Of a DNA stretch of 64,000 nt, positions 1 to 7,320 are shown piece by piece. The DNA comes from Acinetobacter tandoii DSM 14970 = CIP 107469 (GTDB lineage Bacteria; Pseudomonadota; Gammaproteobacteria; Pseudomonadales; Moraxellaceae), in contig NZ_KE007368.1 in NCBI RefSeq assembly GCF_000400735.1, positions 122,997 through 186,996 on the forward strand, given 5' to 3'. Numbering within the stretch: the stretch's first letter is position 1; each line of letters opens with the position of its first letter. A program made the translations under genes and the position numbers. The notes under the pieces were generated by a model. That model did no database searches. It was not told the DNA's origin and worked only from the letters and a program-made list of their open reading frames with translations.

Positions 1-72
1 ATTTGAAGATTTGAAGATTTGAAGATTTGAAGATTTGAAGATTTGAAGATTTGAAGATTTGAAGATTTGAAG
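1..72. repeat. 8-bp tandem repeat, nine perfect copies
   Basis: Nine uninterrupted copies of ATTTGAAG fill this stretch. The array touches the window edge, so more copies may lie outside. It sits just past the predicted terminator of the neighbouring leftward 28-codon gene. Perfect short arrays of this kind change copy number by slipped-strand mispairing. Whether it affects any gene depends on what lies to the left, which is not visible. Confidence 0.95.
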
Positions 73-86
73 AAAGCTTAAAACAA

Positions 87-122
87 AAAAAGAAGATAGA
101 GCTTAAGCCTGATCTTCTTTTT
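87..122 (-). terminator. Probable intrinsic terminator of the 28-codon gene
   Basis: An 11-bp A/T-rich inverted repeat (AAAAAGAAGAT / ATCTTCTTTTT) encloses a 14-nt loop. Read leftward, the stem is followed by a run of U. The upstream arm overlaps the last codons of the small leftward gene, so gene and terminator form one compact unit. Confidence 0.45.
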
Positions 123-189
123 GACCGTAAAACCAAGTTGCCGCAATAAAACAACTAAAACCAACAACCATTAGAATTGCAGATGTCAT
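103..189 (-). CDS. 28-aa single-pass membrane peptide, unknown function
   Basis: A 28-codon open frame starts with ATG and ends with TAA. It encodes a hydrophobic helix (about residues 4-21, with residues 7-15 reading MVVGFSCFI) followed by a charged tail ending KEDQA, the layout of a one-helix inner-membrane peptide. It is too short for usual gene callers. Support comes from context: a strong Pho box with a -10 element lies 30-60 bp upstream and a hairpin-plus-U-run terminator overlaps its end. The Shine-Dalgarno signal is weak (AGAG, about 9 nt upstream). In size and topology it resembles CydX- or KdpF-type accessory peptides, but I see no diagnostic motif and no partner subunit next to it. 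The function is unknown; control by phosphate is inferred. Confidence 0.5.
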   Translation of the reverse strand: MTSAILMVVGFSCFIAATWFYGQKEDQA

Positions 190-218
190 AACAAAATGCT
201 CTATTTTGGAATGCGCTT

Positions 219-252
219 ATTATGTGAAAGTTTTATGACAAATTTATGACAA
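219..252 (-). promoter_or_regulatory. Pho box and -10 element ahead of the 28-codon gene
   Basis: Read leftward, three 7-bp repeats follow at 11-bp periodicity: TTGTCAT (252-246), TTGTCAT (241-235) and CTTTCAC (230-224), separated by AAAT and AAAA. This matches the PhoB direct-repeat consensus CTGTCAT-N4-CTGTCAT. A -10-like CATAAT (224-219) begins 10 nt after the second repeat, the usual spacing in PhoB-activated promoters. The site is oriented toward the 28-codon gene, away from the fumarase gene. PhoB binding is inferred. Confidence 0.6.
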
Positions 253-471
253 TCCTGTCATTTTAAAATTCACTCAAATCTCCCACACACTAAAGACAAT
301 CAATTCAATATCTTAAGTTTATCTCCTTCAACCATTATTGAACTTTTCAAATGATGGAACCCGTTTACATAAATATCTCTACTGAAAGATGGTGTTCTTG
401 ATAACCGATTTTATCCATTAAACTTTAGCCCAAAAATTCAGCAAAACACCCACAACCGTAACGTTATACCT

Positions 472-477
472 TATAAT
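472..477 (+). promoter_or_regulatory. Candidate -10 element for the fumarase gene
   Basis: A TATAAT hexamer lies 40 bp before the fumarase start, with no good -35 hexamer at the proper distance. The rest of the 253-517 region holds nothing else I can support, apart from a direct repeat of AGCCCGCT just before the gene. Confidence 0.35.
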
Positions 478-517
478 TTAGCCCGCTAGCTAACAGCCCG
501 CTCAAGAGATATTTGAT

Positions 518-2044
518 ATGACAACTATTATCAAGCAAGATGACTTGATCACTTCGGTCAAGGACGCGCTTCAATTCATTTCGTACTATCACCCACAAGA
601 CTTCATCCAAGCGATGAGCCGTGCGTACGACCGTGAAGAAAACAAAGCTGCGAAAGACGCCATTGCACAAATCTTGATTAACTCTCGTATGTGTGCAGAA
701 GGTCATCGTCCAATCTGCCAAGATACTGGTATTGTTAACGTATTTGTTGAAGTGGGCATGGATGTTAAATTTGATTTAACCATGAGCCTCGATGATGCAA
801 TCAATGAAGGTGTACGCCAAGGTTACTTAGAGAACTCAAACGTCCTTCGTGCATCTGTTTTAGCTGATCCTGCTTTTGGTCGTAAAAACACCAAAGACAA
901 CACCCCTGCTGTGATTTATCACAAACTTGTTCCAGGCAACAAAGTGGACATTACTGTTGCAGCCAAAGGTGGCGGTTCTGAAAACAAATCTAAGCTTGCA
1001 ATGCTTAACCCATCTGACTCAATTGTAGACTGGGTACTTAAAACTGTTCCGACTATGGGTGCAGGCTGGTGTCCTCCAGGTATGCTCGGTATTGGTATTG
1101 GTGGTACTGCTGAAAAAGCCATGATGCTTGCAAAAGAATCACTCATGGAAGAACTCAACATGGACGAATTACTTCGTCGTGGTCCACAGAACAAACTTGA
1201 AGAGCTTCGTATCGAAATCTTCGAAAAAGTGAATGCGCTTGGTATTGGTGCGCAAGGTCTTGGCGGTTTAACTACCGTTCTTGATATTAAAATCAAAGAC
1301 TACCCTTGCCACGCTGCAGGCAAACCAGTCGGCATGATTCCAAACTGTGCAGCCACTCGTCATGCGCACTTCCAATTAGATGGTTCAGGTGTTGCACACA
1401 TTCAAGCACCGAAACTTGAAGACTACCCTTCTGTGACTTGGGATTCCTCAAGTTCTAAACGTGTTGACCTAGATACGATTACTCAAGAAGAAATGAACGC
1501 ATGGCAACCAGGCGACACATTATTGCTTAACGGTACAATCTATACAGGTCGTGACGCTGCGCACAAACGTATGGTTGACATGTTGAACAATGGTGAAGAG
1601 CTTCCAGTTGACCTTAAAGGTAAATTCATTTACTACGTTGGCCCTGTCGATCCTGTAGGCGATGAAGTGGTTGGTCCTGCTGGTCCAACAACAGCAACGC
1701 GTATGGACAAGTTCACTCGCCAAGTTTTAGAAGCGACTGGTATGTTCGGTATGATTGGTAAAGCTGACCGTGGTCCAGCGGCAGTTGAAGCCATCAAAGA
1801 TAACAAAGCAACTTACCTTATGGCTGTAGGTGGTGCGGCTTACCTTGTTTCTAAAGCAATTCGTGAAGCCGAAGTGGTTGCCTTTGCTGACTTAGGTATG
1901 GAAGCAATCTACAAATTTGTTGTGAAAGATATGCCTGTATCGGTTGCGGTTGATGTGAATGGTACATCGGTACATGCAACTGCACCGAAAATCTGGCAAG
2001 CGAAAATTGGTAAAATCCCTGTAGTAGATGCTGCAGCAGGCTAA
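518..2044 (+). CDS. fumA: Class I (iron-sulfur) fumarate hydratase
   Basis: Catalyses reversible hydration of fumarate to L-malate in the cytosolic TCA cycle. The 508-residue protein fuses the alpha-type (about 1-285) and beta-type (about 310-500) domains of the Fe-S hydro-lyase family. The three expected [4Fe-4S] ligands are visible as Cys67 (PICQDTG), Cys185 (WCPPG) and Cys277 (PNCAATRH). Cys264 replaces the Thr found at that place in E. coli FumA and is an extra cysteine. The ATG is chosen because the conserved N-terminus follows at once and an AGAG lies upstream. The gene stands alone with its own terminator. An oxygen-labile cluster is expected from the family. Confidence 0.95.
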   Translation: MTTIIKQDDLITSVKDALQFISYYHPQDFIQAMSRAYDREENKAAKDAIAQILINSRMCAEGHRPICQDTGIVNVFVEVGMDVKFDLTMSLDDAINEGVRQGYLENSNVLRASVLADPAFGRKNTKDNTPAVIYHKLVPGNKVDITVAAKGGGSENKSKLAMLNPSDSIVDWVLKTVPTMGAGWCPPGMLGIGIGGTAEKAMMLAKESLMEELNMDELLRRGPQNKLEELRIEIFEKVNALGIGAQGLGGLTTVLDIKIKDYPCHAAGKPVGMIPNCAATRHAHFQLDGSGVAHIQAPKLEDYPSVTWDSSSSKRVDLDTITQEEMNAWQPGDTLLLNGTIYTGRDAAHKRMVDMLNNGEELPVDLKGKFIYYVGPVDPVGDEVVGPAGPTTATRMDKFTRQVLEATGMFGMIGKADRGPAAVEAIKDNKATYLMAVGGAAYLVSKAIREAEVVAFADLGMEAIYKFVVKDMPVSVAVDVNGTSVHATAPKIWQAKIGKIPVVDAAAG

Positions 2045-2068
2045 ACCCTAAGTTTTGCTTTTTTCAAT

Positions 2069-2107
2069 ACCCTTAACATGCTAAGGTCTTGTTAAGGGTT
2101 TTTTTTT
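2069..2107 (+). terminator. Intrinsic terminator after the fumarase gene
   Basis: A perfect 10-bp stem (ACCCTTAACA / TGTTAAGGGT) with an 11-nt loop is followed by nine T residues. Confidence 0.9.
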
Positions 2108-2151
2108 GCCCAAAATTTCTCTTTCTAAAACTATCGTTCATTCTAAATATC

Positions 2152-2700
2152 ATGAAAAAATTAAGCCACATCCTGACGACACTTACACTTTGCACGCTCA
2201 GTTTCAGCACTTTCGCAAAACCTGCAACTGAAGCATCTGTCGAAAAAGCCCTACTACTTGGTGACATTAAAGGGACTTTGGCTCAATCCCAACAAGAAAT
2301 GCGTCCTGTTTATGAACAACAAGCAGAAGAAATGCTCAAAAATATGTTCAAAACAACCGCGCTGAATACAGAACAACAAAAAGCCGCCCAGCAAATTGCG
2401 GATATCACTGCATCTTTTAGCAATAAATTGATTTCTGATCCAAAATTTATGCAAATGCTAAAAGATGTTTATATGCAGACCTTTACTGAAGAAGAAGTCC
2501 TTGCCAATATTCAATTCCTAGAAACCCCGATTGGACAATCAATTAATAAGAAAAGTAGCAAAATGATGAGTGAAATTATGCGCAACAGTATCGAGATGTC
2601 GGCTCAAATGATGCAAGATCCTGCAACGCAAAACGAAATCAATCAGCAAGTTGCAAAAACACTTGAGCCATTATTCAAACAGTTGAAAAAGAACAAATAA
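2152..2700 (+). CDS. Exported DUF2059-family protein
   Basis: A 182-residue protein with a Sec signal peptide (MKKLSHILTT..., cleavage likely after SFSTFA, about residue 22), so probably periplasmic. The mature part is alpha-helical and rich in Gln, Met and Lys. Its C-terminal half, with the YMQTFTEEEV and ETPIGQSI segments, matches my memory of the DUF2059 family, whose function is unknown. An in-frame ATG at 2089 lies inside the upstream terminator and would give a worse N-terminus, so I start at the MKK methionine, although no clear Shine-Dalgarno sequence precedes it. It is monocistronic and convergent with the lipoprotein gene that follows. Confidence 0.8.
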   Translation: MKKLSHILTTLTLCTLSFSTFAKPATEASVEKALLLGDIKGTLAQSQQEMRPVYEQQAEEMLKNMFKTTALNTEQQKAAQQIADITASFSNKLISDPKFMQMLKDVYMQTFTEEEVLANIQFLETPIGQSINKKSSKMMSEIMRNSIEMSAQMMQDPATQNEINQQVAKTLEPLFKQLKKNK

Positions 2701-2705
2701 GCTGA

Positions 2706-3419
2706 TTACCATGTACGAATATCCCAAATTTTAAAGGGTTGTGTAAGTTGCACATCAGATTGAGTATCATATTTTGCTGCTTTAATTTTTTGTGCTTTAT
2801 GACGCAACTCGCCTGTTTGTTGGTCTTGCGCAACAAAGTTATAACTTGCAGATTTCAGTTGGGTAAATGCGATTTCATTTTGCCCAATCGAGTTAGGCAT
2901 CAAAATTAAGGGACCCGAGACTTCCTTACGTGTACTCAGATTTTCTTCATCATATTTCACGTAATAACTCGTACCTGCTTCAACGGTGAAATCTAAATAT
3001 TTAGGTTTTTGAAAATGCTGAATGCCCAAAGGTCGGCTACTCGATAAACGATAAGTTCCAGCAGGAAGTTCCAACCAGTAATAATGATTATTCAGCAAAC
3101 TCGGAATTCGATATTTATTGATAAAAAGACTAGAAGCCACAATTTCCTGACGATTCCAACGACTGTCGGGACGATAGAGATAAACCACGGCAGCTTGATT
3201 ATGCTGCGCCTGCACAGGATGGTAACGTTGACCTAATTTTTGATTAACCCAACCACCCACCGAAGTCATCCCAAATCGGTACTGCTCGACAATTCCAGGA
3301 GCCTGACTGGTATCCACGGAATGGAGTGTCGAGCTTAATTCAGGGTGTTCTAAAACTGCTTGCTTGTGGCATCCGAATAAAAATAAACTGCTGCATAAGA
3401 TAAGATAAAACGAACGCAT
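2706..3419 (-). CDS. Lipoprotein with a DUF2846-like domain
   Basis: A 237-residue protein with a lipoprotein signal: hydrophobic leader and lipobox LFGC, lipidated at Cys17. The central part (YLYRPDSRWNRQ..., PAGTYRLSSS, YYVKYDEE) follows the beta-rich pattern of DUF2846 proteins, which carry a conserved YRP-type strand and a PGTY/AGTY turn. It should be anchored in the inner or outer membrane facing the periplasm. Function is unknown. It ends 6 bp from the DUF2059 gene in convergent orientation, with no obvious shared terminator. Confidence 0.75.
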   Translation of the reverse strand: MRSFYLILCSSLFLFGCHKQAVLEHPELSSTLHSVDTSQAPGIVEQYRFGMTSVGGWVNQKLGQRYHPVQAQHNQAAVVYLYRPDSRWNRQEIVASSLFINKYRIPSLLNNHYYWLELPAGTYRLSSSRPLGIQHFQKPKYLDFTVEAGTSYYVKYDEENLSTRKEVSGPLILMPNSIGQNEIAFTQLKSASYNFVAQDQQTGELRHKAQKIKAAKYDTQSDVQLTQPFKIWDIRTW

Positions 3420-3530
3420 GATTTTCCCTCACCGCGTATTTCTTTTATTTATTAGGGTGGATCTTGGATATATTCCATTTTTTAGGCATCCTCGCCTTTG
3501 CCCAAGATTAACATTCAGTTTTTGGCTTGC

Positions 3531-3567
3531 AAATAAAAAACGTGCGGAAATCATAAATTTCCGCACG
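3531..3567 (-). terminator. Terminator of the clpX gene
   Basis: A perfect 11-bp stem (CGTGCGGAAAT / ATTTCCGCACG) has a 5-nt loop. Read leftward it is followed by a long U-run (A-tract 3531-3540 on the plus strand). It may also act rightward, though the T-run on that side is only three bases. Confidence 0.9.
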
Positions 3568-3585
3568 TTTCAGACGAATAACAAA

Positions 3586-4896
3586 TTAAGCAGATTTTGA
3601 GTTAATCACTTTTAAATCAACTTTGTTTGTATCTTCAGTCGCTATTTTCGGTTGACGTTCAGGCAGTAATTCAGGTTTAGCAGTACCGTTAATCACGGCT
3701 TCATTCACCACAACAGTACCCACATCTGTACGGCTTGGTAAGTCATACATCACTTCAAGTAAGGCATTTTCCAAAATTGAACGCAAACCACGTGCACCCG
3801 TATTACGTTCAAGCGCTTTTTTCGCAACCGCACGTAATGCCGAATCTTCAAACACAAGATCTACATGTTCCATATCGAACAAATGCTGATACTGACGCGT
3901 TAATGCATTCTTTGGTTCTGTCAGAATTTGCATTAATGCTTCTTCATCCAGTTCATCCAATGTTGCAATAACAGGTAAACGGCCAATGAATTCAGGGATT
4001 AAGCCGAACTTCACTAAATCTGTTGCTTCAACTTGACGGAATAAGTCAGAAAGCTGTTTGCTTTCATCTTTTTTCTTCACATCTGCGGTAAAACCAATAC
4101 CGCCTTTCTCTTGACGCTGCTGCACAATCTTCTCTAAACCAGAGAATGCACCACCACAAATAAATAAGATGTTAGATGTATCAATTTGAATGAATTCTTG
4201 CTGCGGATGTTTACGCCCACCTTGTGGTGGAATCGAAGCAACCGTACCTTCAATCATTTTCAGCAACGCTTGTTGAACACCTTCACCTGATACATCGCGC
4301 GTGATTGACGGATTCTCAGATTTACGCGTGATTTTATCAATCTCATCGATATAGATAATGCCCTTTTGAGCTTTTTCTACATCGTAATCGGCTTTTTGCA
4401 ATAACTTCTGCACGATGTTTTCAACATCTTCACCGACATAACCTGCTTCGGTCAGTGTCGTTGCATCTGCCATCGCGAATGGAACATCAAGTAAACGTGC
4501 CAAAGTTTGAGCAAGCAAGGTTTTACCCGAACCTGTTGGCCCAACCAACAAGATATTACTTTTTGCAATCTCAACTGCATCATCATGCTTATGTCCACTA
4601 TGTGTCGCTTTAAGACGTTTATAGTGGTTGTAAACTGCAACTGACAGGGTTTTCTTCGCAACATCTTGACCAATTACATATTGATCTAGCACAGCACGAA
4701 TTTCTTGAGGTTTCGGCAAAGGCTTCGCAGCCCAGTCTCCAGATTCAACCTGTTGACTGGTCTGCACTAAGTCTAAGCATACGTCCACACATTCATTACA
4801 AATGTATGCGTCCTCACCTGCAATCAGTTTCCCGACTTCAGACTGCGTTTTACCGCAAAATGAACAATGCTTTTGTCCTTGAGGATGTTCGGACAT
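3586..4896 (-). CDS. clpX: ATP-dependent Clp protease, unfoldase subunit ClpX
   Basis: Hexameric AAA+ unfoldase that recognises tagged or specific substrates and feeds them to ClpP. The 436-residue protein has an N-terminal zinc-binding domain with ligands Cys11, Cys14, Cys33 and Cys36, a Walker A motif GPTGSGKT at 119-126, a Walker B in the [10 protein letters not shown] segment, and the IGF loop (GGIGFTADV) that docks on ClpP. A GGAG Shine-Dalgarno lies 6 nt before the ATG. The gene follows clpP by 28 bp in the same direction, as usual in Proteobacteria, and the two are probably co-transcribed. Confidence 0.98.
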   Translation of the reverse strand: MSEHPQGQKHCSFCGKTQSEVGKLIAGEDAYICNECVDVCLDLVQTSQQVESGDWAAKPLPKPQEIRAVLDQYVIGQDVAKKTLSVAVYNHYKRLKATHSGHKHDDAVEIAKSNILLVGPTGSGKTLLAQTLARLLDVPFAMADATTLTEAGYVGEDVENIVQKLLQKADYDVEKAQKGIIYIDEIDKITRKSENPSITRDVSGEGVQQALLKMIEGTVASIPPQGGRKHPQQEFIQIDTSNILFICGGAFSGLEKIVQQRQEKGGIGFTADVKKKDESKQLSDLFRQVEATDLVKFGLIPEFIGRLPVIATLDELDEEALMQILTEPKNALTRQYQHLFDMEHVDLVFEDSALRAVAKKALERNTGARGLRSILENALLEVMYDLPSRTDVGTVVVNEAVINGTAKPELLPERQPKIATEDTNKVDLKVINSKSA

Positions 4897-4924
4897 ATTT
4901 ACTCCAATACTAAAATCTTAAAAC

Positions 4925-5530
4925 TTATGGACGTTTGCTAAGCACTTCATCCACAAGACCGTATTCTTTTGCTGCCTGTGCAGTCATAAAGTTATCGCGG
5001 TCTGTATCTCTTGCCACAGTTTCATAGTCTTGACCACTATGCTCTGCCATCAAACGGTTTAAACGCTCTTTAATGAAAAGAATCTCACGTGCATGGATTT
5101 CAATATCCGATGCTTGTCCACGGAAACCACCAAGTGGCTGGTGAATCATAACACGTGCATTTTCTAAACAATAACGTTTCCCTTTCGCACCTGCATTCAA
5201 TAAGAATGCACCCATTGATGCAGCTTGACCCATACAGTAAGTCACTACATCTGGCTTGATAAACTGCATGGTATCGTAAATTGCCATACCTGCTGTCACC
5301 GAACCGCCTGGTGAGTTAATATATAGGTGAATATCTTTATCTGGGTTCTCTGCTTCCAAAAACAACATCTGGGCCACAATTAAATTGGCCATGTTGTCTT
5401 CCACTTCACCCGTTAAAAAAATAACGCGTTCACGCAAAAGGCGTGAAAAAATATCAAATGAACGTTCACCACGAGACGATTGCTCAACTACAACTGGGAC
5501 TAACGCGTTTTCAATAGTTGGAACATACAT
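4925..5530 (-). CDS. clpP: ATP-dependent Clp protease, proteolytic subunit ClpP
   Basis: Self-compartmentalising serine peptidase forming two stacked heptameric rings that degrade proteins delivered by ClpX (or ClpA). The 201-residue sequence shows the catalytic triad Ser105 (GQAASMGA), His130 (MIHQPLGG) and Asp179 (RDTDRD), with the same spacing as E. coli ClpP, plus the SPGGSV strand. The N-terminus probably carries a short propeptide cleaved by ClpP itself, as in E. coli. It lies between tig and clpX in the conserved order tig-clpP-clpX. A 190-bp gap with a terminator separates it from tig, so it must have its own promoter. Confidence 0.98.
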   Translation of the reverse strand: MYVPTIENALVPVVVEQSSRGERSFDIFSRLLRERVIFLTGEVEDNMANLIVAQMLFLEAENPDKDIHLYINSPGGSVTAGMAIYDTMQFIKPDVVTYCMGQAASMGAFLLNAGAKGKRYCLENARVMIHQPLGGFRGQASDIEIHAREILFIKERLNRLMAEHSGQDYETVARDTDRDNFMTAQAAKEYGLVDEVLSKRP

Positions 5531-5680
5531 ACGTTTATTTATTCCTAGATTTTTTGTGACTTAACCCATATCCACAATATGAGGGATAATGACCGAAATT
5601 GCAAAATATTCCCCATTAAATAACAGATATTTTTTGCATAAGCTTTGTGAATATAGGACAAGCTAATATCTTGATGAGAT

Positions 5681-5708
5681 AAAAAAAGGCGCTCAAAGCG
5701 CCTTTTTT
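5681..5708 (-). terminator. Terminator of the trigger factor gene
   Basis: A 12-bp stem (A-tract plus GGCGCT / AGCGCC plus T-tract) has a CAA loop and a U-run in the leftward direction. It separates tig from clpP. Confidence 0.9.
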
Positions 5709-5721
5709 AACTCAAGCTAAA

Positions 5722-7053
5722 TTAGCCTTGTTGACGAGCTTGTTGCTCTTTCAACAATTCTTCATAGCTAACAGTTTTATCAGTTACTTTAGCAGCTGCT
5801 AAAATGTGATCAACGACTTGATCTTCTAATACAACAGCTTCAATTTGTGAACGTTGTTGCTTGTCATTTTTGAAGTATTCGATAACTTCAGCTGGATCTT
5901 CGTAAGAAGAAGCCATGTCTTCGATGTAAGCTTCAACGCGAGCTTGGTCAACTTCAAGTTTAGCATCAGCCAATACTTTGCTTACCAATACGCCAAGTTT
6001 TACAGATTTTTCAGCTTGTTCTTTGAACAATTCATCTGGAAGCATGCTGCTGTCAAATGCTTTAGCACCTTGAGCACCAAACTGTTGAGTGAATTGTTGG
6101 ATCATTTGTTGACGTTGGCGATCAATTTCTTGAGCAACCATTGCAGCAGGAAGTTCAACTTCGTTAGCAGCAACTAATGCATCAAAAGTCGCGCCTTTAA
6201 CTTGGTTACGAAGACCATTTTTTACTTCGCGTTCCATGTTTTTACGCACGTCAGCTTTTAACTTTTCAACGCCTTCTTCTTCAGTTAAACCAAAGATTTG
6301 AAGGAATTCAGCGTCAACTTCTGGAAGTTTTTGCTTTTCAACAAGCTTCACAGTAATTTTGAATTGTGCTGCTTTACCTGCAAGGTTCGCTGCTTGGTAA
6401 TCTTCAGGGAAAGTTACATCGATAACTTTCTCTTCGCCTTTCTTCATACCAACGATACCGTCTTCGAAGCCAGGAATCATACGACCAGAACCTAAAACTA
6501 GTTTAAAGTCTTCAGCAGCGCCGCCTTCAAACTTCTCGCCATCTACAGTACCTTCAAAGTCGAAAGTTACTTGCATGTCTTTTTTCGCCATGCCTTTAGT
6601 TTCAATCCAAGAAGCACGTTGCTTTTGAAGGTTTTCGATCATTTGATCAACGTCTTTGTCTTCTACTGAAGATGCTTTACGTTCAACTTCTAGACCGTCA
6701 AATTTCACTTCAACTTCTGGATAAACTTCAACAGTCGCTTCGTATACAAGGGCGTCGTCTTTGTTTTCTACTTTATCAATGTTTGGCATGCCAACAGCAT
6801 TGATTTTTTCTTGTTGAATTGCTTCGAATACTGTGTCACGGATAACGTCATTTACCACTTCTTGGTAAATACCCGCGCCATATTCACGGCGAACTACATT
6901 TAATGGCACTTTACCTGGACGGAAGCCGTTAATCTTTACAGTTTTAGCAGTGCGTTTTAAACGTGCTTCAAATTGCTCGTTCACACGGCTCGTCGGTACA
7001 GATACATTTAAACGACGGGCAACGCCCGAAACCGCTTCAGAAGTTACTTGCAT
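5722..7053 (-). CDS. tig: Trigger factor, ribosome-associated chaperone and prolyl isomerase
   Basis: Binds at the ribosomal exit tunnel and assists folding of nascent chains. The 443-residue protein has the ribosome-binding N-domain with the signature GFRPGKVP (about residues 43-50), a central FKBP-type peptidyl-prolyl isomerase domain (about 150-245, with [13 protein letters not shown]) and a helical C-terminal chaperone domain. The start is the ATG giving MQVTSEAV, because GAGGAAG lies 3-9 nt upstream. A longer open frame beginning 60 bp upstream has no such signal and adds residues foreign to the family. The upstream region is shared with the divergent receptor gene. Confidence 0.97.
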   Translation of the reverse strand: MQVTSEAVSGVARRLNVSVPTSRVNEQFEARLKRTAKTVKINGFRPGKVPLNVVRREYGAGIYQEVVNDVIRDTVFEAIQQEKINAVGMPNIDKVENKDDALVYEATVEVYPEVEVKFDGLEVERKASSVEDKDVDQMIENLQKQRASWIETKGMAKKDMQVTFDFEGTVDGEKFEGGAAEDFKLVLGSGRMIPGFEDGIVGMKKGEEKVIDVTFPEDYQAANLAGKAAQFKITVKLVEKQKLPEVDAEFLQIFGLTEEEGVEKLKADVRKNMEREVKNGLRNQVKGATFDALVAANEVELPAAMVAQEIDRQRQQMIQQFTQQFGAQGAKAFDSSMLPDELFKEQAEKSVKLGVLVSKVLADAKLEVDQARVEAYIEDMASSYEDPAEVIEYFKNDKQQRSQIEAVVLEDQVVDHILAAAKVTDKTVSYEELLKEQQARQQG

Positions 7054-7226
7054 GGCTTCCTCGAAATTTAGTAATAACAGTTTATAAAAAAGTGCCACAT
7101 TATATGACAACATTTAAAGATATACAAAACTGGATGGTTAAACCACAAGATTTTATCTGATTTCTTTTGTTCTTTTGTTTTTCCTTCTAAATTTCCGATC
7201 ATTTTTCTCTTTTTAAACGGCTTTTA

Positions 7227-7255
7227 TTGCAAATGATAAGCCTTATCATTATTAT
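7227..7255 (+). promoter_or_regulatory. Promoter with embedded Fur box (siderophore receptor)
   Basis: A -35 TTGCAA (7227-7232) and a -10 TATTAT (7250-7255) are separated by exactly 17 bp. The spacer is almost wholly a perfect 9-1-9 palindrome, AATGATAAGCCTTATCATT (7232-7250), which matches the Fur operator pattern. Fur bound with iron would block RNA polymerase directly. Almost the same arrangement occurs ahead of tonB in this window. Confidence 0.85.
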
Positions 7256-7320
7256 ATAAGAAATATCACATTTATATTTATTTTCAGTTATTTATCTCGT
7301 CCAACTTTGGAATTCTATTT

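Noticed and set aside
1..72. CRISPR array
   Set aside because: The unit is 8 bp with no spacers, which is a simple tandem repeat.
103..189. Identification of the 28-aa peptide as CydX or KdpF
   Set aside because: No cydAB or kdp genes are adjacent, and the diagnostic residues of those peptides are not evident.
919..1296. Antisense open frame of 125 codons within the fumarase gene
   Set aside because: It lies wholly opposite a strongly conserved gene and its translation has no recognisable domain. The same reasoning removes the other long antisense frames in clpX, tig, topA, phoX and the UvrD gene.
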